The notes under the pieces: model-generated
Told to the model about the DNA's origin: nothing
Seen by the model: the letters and a program-made list of their open reading frames with translations, nothing else
Databases searched by the model: none
Source: Blastocatellia bacterium
Lineage (GTDB): Bacteria > Acidobacteriota > Blastocatellia > UBA7656 > JADIYM01
Assembly: GCA_016705245.1 (NCBI GenBank)
Contig: JADIYM010000009.1
Span: forward strand, 186,001-250,000
Length of the DNA stretch: 64,000 bases
Reading direction: 5' to 3'
Program-made: the position numbers and the translations under genes
Shown here: in pieces, positions 56,236 to 64,000 of the stretch
Layout: every line of letters begins with the position of its first letter
How positions within the stretch are numbered: position 1 is the first letter of the stretch

Positions 56236-59070
56236 ATGCCGATCGACTTCAATCTGCTCAAGACCCTCGCCGGGCACAGTTATGACGTCAACTCCGTAGC
56301 CTTTTCGCGCGACGGGAAACTGCTTGCGTCGGGCGGAGGCGACGGCACTGTCCGCATCTGGAGCGTCGCCGACCCGGGACAGATCGGTACCGCCGAACAC
56401 GGCGAGTGGATCAACTCGGTCTGCTTCGCCCCGTCCGGCCAGCACATCGCCTCTGGCTCGCGCGACGGCTCGGCGAAGCTCTTCACCGTCGAGACGGGAC
56501 AGATCCTCGGAACCATCCAGGCTCACCCGGGAAAAAACGTGAGCACGGTCGTTTTTTCGCCCGACGGACGGCGGCTCGTCACGGCCGGCGGCGACGGTCA
56601 CGTCCGCATCTTCGACCTCAAGGAAAAGAAGATCGAGCGCGATCTCGCGGCGCACACTGGCTGGGTCTGGGGCGCGACGTTTTCGTCGCTCGGCGAACGG
56701 TTGCTGACGTGCGGTTCGGACGGTGCCGCGCACATCTGGTCGACCGAAACGGGCACGCCGCTCGTTACGTTCGGCGGCCATGCGGACGACGTCCTGTCGG
56801 CGGCGTTTTCGCCCGACGATCACTTCGTCGTGACCGCGTGCAAGGACGGCGGTCTTTCGTTCTGGGAGGTCGACTCGGGCCGAATGCTCTTCCGCGTCGT
56901 CGCGCACGAGGGCGCCGCGAACTCGGTGAACTATGCACCCGACGGACTGCACATCGTGACCGCCGGCGCCGACCACCTCATCAACGTCTGGGCGATCGAG
57001 ACAATGGAGAAGGTCCGCGTGTTGTCGGGGCACCAGGACTATGTGGCGTGCGCGGTTTTTTCGCGCGACGGACATCGGATGGCGTCCTGCGGCGGGGACG
57101 GCACGGTGAAGATCTGGGAAGTGACGGACAAGGCGGCGTATTCGACGACGTCGAGCTTCGATCCCGAGCTCGAGATCGAGCACGAGGACGCGCATCGTCC
57201 CGAGGTCGTGTCTTCGGTCTACGCAGCGGGCAAGATCATCGCCGAGTCGACGCTCAAGGGCGGACTGCGCGTCGCGCTGCTCGCGTCGGCGCGCGACAAG
57301 TACTCGCTCGCCATCGGCGACGGCCAGCGGACGGCGGTGACTGTTGCGGGCGACCAGGTGAACGTCATCAGCGGGACTGGAACGGTTCTGCTCAAGTATG
57401 ACATCGCGAAAAACGAGATCGTCTACGACCGAACCGAGGGCGCCTCGGCGCCGTGGGCCGACGAAAAGGACTCCACTGCAGTGCGGACTGTCGACCCGAA
57501 CCTCGAGAACTTCGGCGCCGGCGGCGGATCCGGCGGACTCGGCATGCAGTTCGATCTCGAGCGCACGGCCGGCGGCGGGTATCAGTCCTTCGAGCGCCAC
57601 GGCCGGTCGCTCGCCAGAGAGCGGATGATGTCGGGCCACACGCTGCGCGTCGTCCAGTTCGATGCCGATACGATCTATGTGCTCTTCGATCAGAACGACG
57701 AGCCGACGATCATCGTGCGCGGAGAGAACCTCGACGTCCGCGACATTTTCGGAAAGCCGTCGTTCCGGATGAACCTGCGGTCGCTCGAGCCCGTCGTCAG
57801 CCGTCGGAGTGCGACAGACTTCGGCGGCGAAGCACACCTAATGGGCGACGGATCGATCGTCGAGACCGGTTTTGCCGGATCGCCCGAGCTCGCGCCGCTC
57901 CCGGCGCGCGATCCGCTGCTCGTGCACGGCCTGACCGAGATGCTCTCGGAGGAAACGGGCGGGCGGATTCACAAGCTCATCGAGAAGGCTGTCTGGCAGA
58001 ACGCGTCCGACATCCACGTGCCGTCGGGTTCACCGGTGCAGATGCGCCGGTACGGACGACTTCAGCAACTCGGAGTGCGCAACCACTCGGCGGAGGAAGT
58101 CGAGTCGATGATCCTCGAGATCCTCACGCCCGAGCAGCAGGAGCGCTTTCTCGAGACGAACGACCTCGACTTCAGTTACGAGATCAAGGGGGTGGGGCGC
58201 TTCCGGGCAAACGTCTGCCGGCAGCACAGGGGCATCGACGCAACGTTTCGCATCGTTCCGGATGCGATCCCGACCTTCGAGCAGCTCGGCTTGCCACAGT
58301 CGATTCTGCCGCTCACGAAACACCACAACGGCCTCGTGCTCATTACCGGGCCCGCTGGCCAGGGCAAGTCGACGACGATTGCGTGTCTCGTCGACCTCAT
58401 CAACTCAGAGAAGCCGCACCACATCATCACGGTCGAGGATCCGATCGAGTTCGTCCATCCGATCAAGGTCGCCGTCGTGAACCAGCGCGAGGTCGGAAAA
58501 CACACCAAGTCGTTCGCGAACGCGCTGCGCGCATCGCTGCGCGAGGATCCTGACGTGATCGTTGTTGGCGAGATGCGCGACCTCGAGACGATCGCACTCG
58601 CGATCACTGCGTCCGAGACGGGCCACCTCGTGTTCGGGTCTCTCATGACGTCGAGCGCGGCGCAGACGATCGACCGGATACTCGACTCGTTTCCGGCGGG
58701 ACAGCAGGCGCAGATCCGTACGATGCTGTCCGAGTCGCTTCGGGGCATCGTCTCGCAGCAGCTCGTGCCGACTACGGATGGTGAAGGCCGCGTGCTTGCC
58801 TGCGAAGTGCTGCTCGGGACGGCGGCCGTCGCGAACCTCATCCGGGAGCGCAAGACGTTCCAGCTGCCGTCGGTGATGCAGACGAGCCGCAACATCGGCA
58901 TGCAGCGGATGGACGATTCGCTTTTCGATCTCTATTCGGCCGGAAGAATCGGCCCCGAGAACGCGCTGCGGTATTCGCAGGACCCGAAAGCGATGGAGGC
59001 GCGGTTGCGACCGAAGGCCGGGGGCGCACCGGGCGCCGAGGTTCCGGCCCCGGGTGGTCGCCGCGTGTGA
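56236..59070 (+). CDS. WD40 beta-propeller fused to a PilT/PilU-like secretion ATPase
   Basis: 944 residues from ATG 56236 (GGAGG eight bases upstream). Residues 1-295 contain seven WD40 repeats in series, e.g. VNSVAFSRDGKLLASGGGDG and VACAVFSRDGHRMASCGGDG then TVKIWEV, enough for one complete propeller. Residues about 300-570 are an unassigned beta-rich region. Residues about 575-920 are a GspE/PilT ATPase: Walker A GPAGQGKS at 705-712, Asp box ITVEDPIEF, Walker B VVGEMRD at 777-783. The His box reads LVFGSLMTSSA with Met804 where PilT has His, and Walker A has Gln for the usual Ser. PilT ATPases retract type IV pili from the inner face of the membrane. The propeller may dock other proteins. 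Next to a standard pilT. Confidence 0.9.
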   Translation: MPIDFNLLKTLAGHSYDVNSVAFSRDGKLLASGGGDGTVRIWSVADPGQIGTAEHGEWINSVCFAPSGQHIASGSRDGSAKLFTVETGQILGTIQAHPGKNVSTVVFSPDGRRLVTAGGDGHVRIFDLKEKKIERDLAAHTGWVWGATFSSLGERLLTCGSDGAAHIWSTETGTPLVTFGGHADDVLSAAFSPDDHFVVTACKDGGLSFWEVDSGRMLFRVVAHEGAANSVNYAPDGLHIVTAGADHLINVWAIETMEKVRVLSGHQDYVACAVFSRDGHRMASCGGDGTVKIWEVTDKAAYSTTSSFDPELEIEHEDAHRPEVVSSVYAAGKIIAESTLKGGLRVALLASARDKYSLAIGDGQRTAVTVAGDQVNVISGTGTVLLKYDIAKNEIVYDRTEGASAPWADEKDSTAVRTVDPNLENFGAGGGSGGLGMQFDLERTAGGGYQSFERHGRSLARERMMSGHTLRVVQFDADTIYVLFDQNDEPTIIVRGENLDVRDIFGKPSFRMNLRSLEPVVSRRSATDFGGEAHLMGDGSIVETGFAGSPELAPLPARDPLLVHGLTEMLSEETGGRIHKLIEKAVWQNASDIHVPSGSPVQMRRYGRLQQLGVRNHSAEEVESMILEILTPEQQERFLETNDLDFSYEIKGVGRFRANVCRQHRGIDATFRIVPDAIPTFEQLGLPQSILPLTKHHNGLVLITGPAGQGKSTTIACLVDLINSEKPHHIITVEDPIEFVHPIKVAVVNQREVGKHTKSFANALRASLREDPDVIVVGEMRDLETIALAITASETGHLVFGSLMTSSAAQTIDRILDSFPAGQQAQIRTMLSESLRGIVSQQLVPTTDGEGRVLACEVLLGTAAVANLIRERKTFQLPSVMQTSRNIGMQRMDDSLFDLYSAGRIGPENALRYSQDPKAMEARLRPKAGGAPGAEVPAPGGRRV

Positions 59071-59115
59071 GCCCGCTCCCGATGATCATCAAGTCTGCTC
59101 GAACGTGAGGCACGA

Positions 59116-60321
59116 ATGGCCCGACTCGATTCCCTCTTCCACGAAATGCAGGACCGGGGTGCCTCGGACCTCCACATCGTCGTCGGCCGTCCGCCGATGA
59201 TACGCACCCGCGGCGACCTGGTCGAAACGGAGCACGAGCGCTTGACGGCTTCCAAGGCCGAGGAGCTCATCGTCGAGATCCTCACTCCCGCGCAGCACGA
59301 ACAGGTCGGGCAGCACCTCGATCTCGACTTTGCCTACGAGTTGCCCGGTCTCGCACGTTTCCGTGCGAACGTGATGCACCAGCATCGCGGGCTTGGCGCG
59401 GTGTTTCGTATCATTCCGACTGACATCATGACGCTCGACCAGCTCGGCATGCCGCCGGCGGTCCGCAAGCTTGCCGAGATGCCTGCAGGACTGATCCTGG
59501 TGACCGGCCCGACCGGTAGCGGCAAGTCGACCACGCTCGCGGGCATGATCGATCACATCAACGAAACGCGTGAAGCGCACATTCTCACGATCGAAGATCC
59601 CCTCGAGTTCATTCACCAGCCGAAGAAGTGCCTCATCACGCAGCGCGAGGTTGGAGCGCATACCGAGAACTTCGCAAGCGCGCTGCGCGTGGCGGGACGT
59701 CAGGATCCCGACATCATCCTCGTCGGCGAGATGCGCGACCTCGAGACGATCTCTCTCGCGCTGACGTCGGCTGCGTGCGGACTGCTCGTGTTTGGCACGT
59801 TGCACACGAACAGCGCAATCAAGACGGTGGATCGCATCATCGATGCGTACCCGCCCGAGGAACAGAACCAGGTTCGTGCGATGCTCGCCGACTCGCTGAG
59901 CGGCGTCGTGGCGCAGCAGCTCGTGAAGACGACGGACAACAAGCGCTGCGCGGCCGTCGAGATCCTCATTGGTGGCCGGGCGCTCGGTAACATCATCCGC
60001 GAGGGCAAGACGTCGATGATCCCGTCCTACATGCAGTCCGGATCGGGCGAAGGCATGCAGACGATGGATCAGGCGCTCGTCGCGCTCGTGCAGGCCGGCA
60101 GGATCACTGCTGAGGACGCAATGACGAAGGCGACCGACAAGACGGTGTTCGAACGTCTCGTTGCGGGTGGCCCCGGTGCCGCCATCGGCGGAATTCCTCC
60201 CATCGGAGGCCCGCCGCCCGGTGCGGTTCCGCGGCCGGGTCCTCCACCGGGTGCGACGCCCCGGCAGCCGGGTCAGTCCGGATTTCCACCGCCACAGCGT
60301 CCGCCGATCGGACGGAGGTAG
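59116..60321 (+). CDS. pilT: Type IV pilus retraction ATPase PilT
   Basis: 401 residues from ATG 59116, 45 bases after the WD40-PilT stop. All canonical motifs are present: DLHIVVGRPPMIRTRGDL in the N-domain, Walker A GPTGSGKST near residue 132, ITIEDPLEF, Walker B LVGEMRD near 200, and His box LVFGTLHTNSA with His230. AIRNLIRE-type helix appears as LGNIIREGKTSMIPSYMQSG. The last 50 residues are Pro/Gly-rich (GGPPPGAVPRPGPPPGA), an addition to the usual PilT. The hexamer powers pilus retraction for twitching and DNA uptake. Confidence 0.95.
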   Translation: MARLDSLFHEMQDRGASDLHIVVGRPPMIRTRGDLVETEHERLTASKAEELIVEILTPAQHEQVGQHLDLDFAYELPGLARFRANVMHQHRGLGAVFRIIPTDIMTLDQLGMPPAVRKLAEMPAGLILVTGPTGSGKSTTLAGMIDHINETREAHILTIEDPLEFIHQPKKCLITQREVGAHTENFASALRVAGRQDPDIILVGEMRDLETISLALTSAACGLLVFGTLHTNSAIKTVDRIIDAYPPEEQNQVRAMLADSLSGVVAQQLVKTTDNKRCAAVEILIGGRALGNIIREGKTSMIPSYMQSGSGEGMQTMDQALVALVQAGRITAEDAMTKATDKTVFERLVAGGPGAAIGGIPPIGGPPPGAVPRPGPPPGATPRQPGQSGFPPPQRPPIGRR

Positions 60322-60327
60322 GACGAG

Positions 60328-60996
60328 GTGGCCGACACGACCGAGCTCTTCGAAGCCATCGCGGCGGGCGACGTGGACCGCGTTCGCGCTGCGCTCGCCG
60401 GGAATCCGTCGCTCGCCAGCGCCGCGAACGAAGGCGGTGTTTCGGCGGTCCTGATGGCGCTCTATTGTCAGAAGCGCGACGTGGCGGACGCGATTCTAGC
60501 GGCGGGTGCGCCGCTCAATATCTGGGAGGCCGCGGCGACCGGACGGACGGATCGCGTACGGGAGCTTCTGGCGGAGGATCGCTCGCTCGTGACGGCCTAT
60601 GCACCGGACGGTTTCTATCCGCTCGGGCTCGCGGTTTTTTTTGGTCATCCCGAGACGGCGCACGTGCTGGTGGACCACGGTGCGGACATCAACCAGCCTG
60701 CCAGGAACGCCATGCAGGTGACGCCCCTGCACGCTGCGGCGGCGGCCGGGCAGACTGACTTTGCCTGCGACCTGCTGGAGCTCGGAGCCGACCCGAACGT
60801 CCGGCAGATGGCTGGTTTCACCCCGCTGCACGAGGCCGCGAGGCAGGGGAACTTCACGCTCGTCGACAGGTTGATTGCCCACGGCGCCGACGTGGATGAC
60901 ACGGCCGACGACGGACGAAAGCCACTGACGTTCGCCCAGGAGAGCGGCTCGAGCGACGTCATAGCGCTACTCGAGAGCTACGGCGCGACGACGTAG
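60328..60996 (+). CDS. Ankyrin-repeat protein
   Basis: 222 residues from GTG 60328, six bases after pilT, so probably in its operon. Five to six ankyrin units: LFEAIAAGDVDRVRAALAGN at the start, YPLGLAVFFGHPETAHVLVD near residue 95, TPLHAAAAAGQTDFACDLLE near 132, FTPLHEAARQGNFTLVDRLI near 165. No signal peptide or membrane segment, so cytosolic. A protein-protein adaptor role beside the pilus ATPases is inferred from position only. Confidence 0.9.
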   Translation: MADTTELFEAIAAGDVDRVRAALAGNPSLASAANEGGVSAVLMALYCQKRDVADAILAAGAPLNIWEAAATGRTDRVRELLAEDRSLVTAYAPDGFYPLGLAVFFGHPETAHVLVDHGADINQPARNAMQVTPLHAAAAAGQTDFACDLLELGADPNVRQMAGFTPLHEAARQGNFTLVDRLIAHGADVDDTADDGRKPLTFAQESGSSDVIALLESYGATT

Positions 60997-61012
60997 AACG
61001 GAGAGAACGACG

Positions 61013-61429
61013 TCACGCCGGGATAGGCTCGAGGGCGGCGACGAACGCAGCAGTGTCCTCGTAGACCTGGTAGCGGACGACCTTGCCGTCGCGGACCTCG
61101 ATGATGGCAACCCAGTCGATCTCGACTATTCGCCCGGTCGCGAGCATTCGATCGCGGCTGTGTCCAATCACGACAACAGTGTCGCCATCGGCAATGAATC
61201 GTCGAGGCTCGAAAACTTCGAACACGAGCGTGCCGGCGAGCACGGCAAGAAGCCGACCGATCGACTCGCGCCCTTTCCACGTCCCGGCGAACGGCAGAAT
61301 CTCAGGCGGCCCCGGCATCACCCACTCGATGTCGTCGTGGAGCGCCGTGAGGAGCTCGATTATGTCCGTTTCAGCGAACGCGTCGTACAGGCGCCGCACC
61401 AGCGCCAGATTCGTATCGGTCGGCACCAT
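61013..61429 (-). CDS. SnoaL-like/ketosteroid isomerase-like protein
   Basis: 138 residues from ATG 61429, convergent with the ankyrin gene. The SnoaL/NTF2 fold is recognisable from NLALVRRLYDAFAETDIIEL, WVMPGPPEILPFAGTWKGRE and VEIDWVAIIEVRDGKVVRYQ. Such proteins are small isomerases, cyclases or binding proteins; the substrate is unknown. Confidence 0.8.
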   Translation of the reverse strand: MVPTDTNLALVRRLYDAFAETDIIELLTALHDDIEWVMPGPPEILPFAGTWKGRESIGRLLAVLAGTLVFEVFEPRRFIADGDTVVVIGHSRDRMLATGRIVEIDWVAIIEVRDGKVVRYQVYEDTAAFVAALEPIPA

Positions 61430-61535
61430 TCGTTCTCCCGTTTCGGACCTGTTGACCGCAGTTTACTGCAATCCCGGGACGGCCATCAGTCGTCCCCGAC
61501 ACGACCCTGAAAAAAGTTCTTGACTGGTTCCATAT

Positions 61536-61550
61536 TTAGAATTAGTCTAA
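61536..61550. promoter_or_regulatory. Fur/PerR-type operator before the regulator gene
   Basis: TTAGAATTAGTCTAA is a 7-1-7 palindrome with one mismatch, close to the PerR-box layout (TTATAATNATTATAA). A TTGACT at 61520-61525 lies 17 bases before TAGTCT (61543-61548), which would place the operator over the -10. This suggests autoregulation of the regulator starting at 61557. Confidence 0.7.
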
Positions 61551-61556
61551 GCGCCG

Positions 61557-61988
61557 ATGTCGAGATTGAGCCAGGAAGCCGTCGAAGAGATGACCCGCGT
61601 TCGCGGTCTGAAGATGACCCCGCAACGGCGGATGATCGTCGATTACCTGCAGGCGGCTGAGAACCATCCGACGGCCGATGACATTCTTTCCGCGGTCAAT
61701 GCCCGTTTTCCGATGACGTCGCGGGCGACGGTCTACAACACGCTTCACTGGTTGAGGTCGGCCGGGATGGTCCGCGAGGTGTTCGAGGGCGGCGACGTCC
61801 GCTTCGATCCGAACACGACGAGCCATCATCATTTCGTGTGCCGCTCTTGCGGGCGGATCGACGACGTCGAGTTCGACACGGTCGGGAACGTCGCGTTCTG
61901 CGCGCTTCCGGGCCGGCAAGAGATCCAGAGTTACGAAGTCACGCTCCGCGGCCTGTGCGCCACGTGCCAACCGGTGCACTCGCCGTAG
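61557..61988 (+). CDS. perR: Fur-family regulator, PerR-type
   Basis: 143 residues from ATG 61557. Winged-helix domain: MTPQRRMIVDYLQAAENHPT and SRATVYNTLHWLRSAGMVRE. The metal region has HHHFVCRSCGRIDDVEF and a C-terminal CATC, giving the two CxxC pairs of the structural zinc site. Fur versus PerR cannot be settled by sequence alone. The peroxiredoxin/AhpD genes directly downstream and the shared operator sequences favour a peroxide sensor that represses when bound to Fe or Mn. Confidence 0.8.
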   Translation: MSRLSQEAVEEMTRVRGLKMTPQRRMIVDYLQAAENHPTADDILSAVNARFPMTSRATVYNTLHWLRSAGMVREVFEGGDVRFDPNTTSHHHFVCRSCGRIDDVEFDTVGNVAFCALPGRQEIQSYEVTLRGLCATCQPVHSP

Positions 61989-62016
61989 ACGGCAGGCTTT
62001 TTTTTTTCGCTGATAC

Positions 62017-62043
62017 TTAGAACTGATCCAAATTTAGGATCAA
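62017..62043. promoter_or_regulatory. PerR/Fur-type operator before the peroxiredoxin gene
   Basis: TTAGAACTGATCCAA (62017-62031) resembles the operator at 61536-61550, and the overlapping ATCCAAATTTAGGAT (62026-62040) is an imperfect palindrome. It lies 24 bases before the peroxiredoxin start, a position that would block transcription or initiation. A run of T bases at 61998-62007 precedes it. Confidence 0.65.
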
Positions 62044-62066
62044 TACAGAAAAGGGAGAGAAGCAAC

Positions 62067-62609
62067 ATGCTGACGATTGGAGACACATTCCCCGAGTTTT
62101 CGCTGCAGTCGGTTGTCGACATTGAGCCGGGCAAGGAATTCGAGACGCTGACGAACGCGTCGTACCCCGGCAAGTGGCGCGTGGTGTTCTTCTGGCCGAT
62201 GGACTTCACCTTCATCTGCCCGACGGAGATCGCCGAGTTCGGTCGCCGGAACCAGGATTTCCTCGATCGCGACACCCAGGTGCTCGGCGCTTCCACGGAC
62301 ACGCATTACGTCCACTTGGCGTGGCGGCAGAACCACGCGGATCTGAAGAGCCTGCCGTTCCCGATGCTCGCAGACACGAAGAAGGAACTGTCGACGGCGC
62401 TCGGCATCCTGCACAAGGACGCCGGCGTGGCCCTGCGCGCAACCTTCATCGTCGATCCCGACGGCATCATCCGCTGGGCGAGCGCGAACGACCTGTCAGT
62501 CGGCCGCAGCGTCGACGAAGTCGTGCGGGTTCTGGATGCACTCCAGACGGACGAGCTGTGCCCGTGCAACTGGACGAAGGGCGGCAAGACGCTCGGGAAG
62601 GCAGCGTAA
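62067..62609 (+). CDS. ahpC: AhpC-type 2-Cys peroxiredoxin
   Basis: 180 residues from ATG 62067 with AAGGGAGAG upstream. Peroxidatic Cys51 is in FTFICPTEIAEFG; cysteines 165 and 167 in ELCPCNW can resolve it. It reduces hydrogen peroxide and organic peroxides in the cytosol. The neighbouring AhpD with a CxxC is its probable reductant, replacing AhpF, as known for mycobacterial AhpC-AhpD. Its stop TAA overlaps the ahpD ATG. Probably PerR-controlled. Confidence 0.93.
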   Translation: MLTIGDTFPEFSLQSVVDIEPGKEFETLTNASYPGKWRVVFFWPMDFTFICPTEIAEFGRRNQDFLDRDTQVLGASTDTHYVHLAWRQNHADLKSLPFPMLADTKKELSTALGILHKDAGVALRATFIVDPDGIIRWASANDLSVGRSVDEVVRVLDALQTDELCPCNWTKGGKTLGKAA

Positions 62610-63124
62610 TGGAACACCTCGACCAGCTTCGAAACGCGTTGCCTGAGACGGCCCGCGATATCAAGCTGAACCTCCAGTCCGTGCTCCAGCCGGGAACCCT
62701 CTCGGCGGAGCAGGCCTGGGGGACGGCGATCGCGACGGCCATGGCTACCCGGCAACCTGACCTCGTCGAAGCCGTTCTCGCGGATGCGAAGGCGCACGCC
62801 GGCGAGGCGGCCATCGCCGACGCGCAGGCTGCGGCGGCGTTGATGGGAATGAACAACGTCTATTACCGATTCCGCCACATGATCGGAAAGGACGTCTATA
62901 GCCAGAAGCCAGCGCGATTGCGCATGGGCTGGATCGGCAAGCCGGCGGGCAGCAAGGCCGACTTCGAGTTGTACTGTCTCGCCGTCAGCGCAATCAACGG
63001 TTGCGAAGCTTGCGTCCGGGCACACGAATCGGTCGTCCTCGAGGGCGGACTGACCGACGAGCACGTTCACGACGCGGTGCGCATTGCGGCGGTGATGAAC
63101 GCCGCGGCAGTCGCAATCGGCTAG
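62609..63124 (+). CDS. ahpD: AhpD-like alkylhydroperoxidase (carboxymuconolactone decarboxylase family)
   Basis: 171 residues from ATG 62609, overlapping the ahpC stop (TAATG). The catalytic CEAC pair is at residues 132-135 in INGCEACVRAHESVVL, with the conserved His after it. All-helical AhpD fold (ETARDIKLNLQSVLQPGTLS; MGMNNVYYRFRHMI). It probably passes electrons to AhpC via lipoyl or thioredoxin-like donors. Co-transcribed with ahpC. Confidence 0.93.
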   Translation: MEHLDQLRNALPETARDIKLNLQSVLQPGTLSAEQAWGTAIATAMATRQPDLVEAVLADAKAHAGEAAIADAQAAAALMGMNNVYYRFRHMIGKDVYSQKPARLRMGWIGKPAGSKADFELYCLAVSAINGCEACVRAHESVVLEGGLTDEHVHDAVRIAAVMNAAAVAIG

Positions 63125-63213
63125 GTCCACAGATGAACACGGACCGCAGTTGAACCTGGACTGCCGCAGATCTCCAGAACCTGCGTTCGTCTGTGGTCAT
63201 CTGTGGTCCGAAT

Positions 63214-64000
63214 TCATCTGCGGTCTGATCCGTCGACCGGTGTCGCCTCGGTGCGCGAGACGAGGAGTTTGTCGACGCGCCTGCCGTCCATGTCGACGAC
63301 TTCGAACGAGAATCCTCCCCACGTGACGCGATCCGCAACGCGAGGCACCGCCCCCACGCGCGCGGCCACGAAGCCGCCGATCGTATGGTAGGGACCCTTC
63401 AGACCCGCAGTGCGTTTGCCGACATCAAGCAATTCGACGATCTCGTCGATGGGCAGTTGTCCGTCGACGAGCCAGGAGCCGTCCTCACGTCGTACCACTC
63501 GTTCCTCGTCGGGCCGATCTGCGGACGGCAACTCACCGACGATCGCCTCGAGTACGTCGTGGTACGTGATCATTCCCACCACAACTCCGAACTCGTCGAC
63601 GACGAGCGCACTGTGGGCGCGCGCGGCCTTCATCTGGTCGAGAGTCTTGACCGCCGATGCTGTCTCTGGAACGAATAGCGCCTTTCGGATGACGGATCTC
63701 AGGTCTACGCCTTCGCCCTCGAGGACGCGCACGAGGATGTCCTTCGCACGCACGATGCCTGCGACATCGTCCTCTCGATTGCCGCGTACCGGGAACCGCG
63801 AGAACCGATGTGTTGAAAGGACCTCACGCAGGTGGTCCGATGTGTCGTCTATGTCGAGAAAGACGACGTCTGGACGAGGTGTCATGATGGACGAGACGGT
63901 GCGGTCCCCCAGGTGGAAGACACTTTCGACCATCTCCTGCTCCTTGACCGCGAACACTCCCGCCTCGGTTGCCTGCCGGATGAGGATGCGAATCTCCTGC
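63214..64000 (-). CDS. CBS-domain CorC/HlyC-type protein, 5' end off the window
   Basis: The reading frame runs from the right edge (QEIRILIRQATEAG before VFAVKEQEM) to a stop at 63214, at least 262 residues. Two CBS domains (DRTVSSIMTPRPDVVFLDID; VPETASAVKTLDQMKAARAH with ALVVDEFGVVVGMITYHDVL) are followed by the CorC_HlyC transporter-associated domain (WLVDGQLPIDEIVELLDVGK). Full-length members usually start with a CNNM (DUF21) membrane domain, expected beyond the window. Family members affect Mg or Co handling or membrane integrity. Confidence 0.9.
   Translation of the reverse strand, partial: QEIRILIRQATEAGVFAVKEQEMVESVFHLGDRTVSSIMTPRPDVVFLDIDDTSDHLREVLSTHRFSRFPVRGNREDDVAGIVRAKDILVRVLEGEGVDLRSVIRKALFVPETASAVKTLDQMKAARAHSALVVDEFGVVVGMITYHDVLEAIVGELPSADRPDEERVVRREDGSWLVDGQLPIDEIVELLDVGKRTAGLKGPYHTIGGFVAARVGAVPRVADRVTWGGFSFEVVDMDGRRVDKLLVSRTEATPVDGSDRR

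Noticed and set aside
61998..62007. T run after the Fur-family gene as a terminator
   Set aside because: No convincing GC-rich stem precedes it on the forward strand.

Overview
The window is high-GC bacterial chromosome, most likely from an Acidobacteriota-like organism or a similar environmental lineage. This is an inference. It rests on the mix of a CdaA/CdaR c-di-AMP module, type I glutamine synthetase with the Tyr397 site, paired PilT-type ATPases, M13 and tricorn-type peptidases, NHL/HYR/PPC-rich secreted proteins, LigD with Ku, and many dispersed palindromic repeats. No rRNA or other taxonomic marker is present.

Layout. 1-16 kb is accessory DNA in which most genes carry apparent frameshifts. 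It holds unknown genes, a broken defence cluster (anti-phage dCTP deaminase AvcD-like at 2472-3906, then TcmP and its three-Cys-motif DUF5131 partner at 4463-6247), and an exported protein with a protease-like domain and a TonB C-terminus. Two degraded copies of one Ser/Thr kinase flank a large PPC/P-domain/DUF11/HYR secreted protein; kinase copy 1 carries an 81-bp tandem repeat inside its activation segment. An aerolysin-like protein follows. 16.9-28 kb has a LysR/MFS divergent pair, DinB and PhzF, an M13 metallopeptidase, a PPC protein, an HD hydrolase, a VOC protein and an exported unknown. 28-32.5 kb is a non-homologous end-joining block: a MerR-like/TPR gene overlapping ku, divergent from ligD. 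32.7-49.8 kb mixes an SDR/DUF2867 protein, an EamA transporter, a REP-associated transposase (RAYT) flanked by its palindromes, a tricorn-like protease, small enzymes, a B12-binding radical SAM protein, an SLC13 transporter and an NHL-repeat protein. 49.9-56.2 kb is housekeeping: typA, glnA, a Nudix gene, cdaR, cdaA and tRNA-Leu. 56.2-61 kb is a pilus-ATPase cluster: a seven-bladed WD40 propeller fused to a PilT-like ATPase, then a conventional PilT and an ankyrin protein. 61.5-63.1 kb is a peroxide-stress unit (Fur/PerR-type regulator, peroxiredoxin, AhpD) with operator-like palindromes. A CorC-type CBS protein runs off the right edge.

Four or more families of intergenic palindromes (called R1 to R4 here) recur. 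R1 flanks the RAYT gene and is probably its REPIN family. A 75-base poly-G run sits in the loop of one R1 copy and looks like a sequencing or assembly artefact. The strongest novelty candidates are the WD40-PilT fusion with its altered ATPase motifs, the kinase with an expanding repeat in its activation segment, the RAYT/REPIN system, and the decayed defence cluster.
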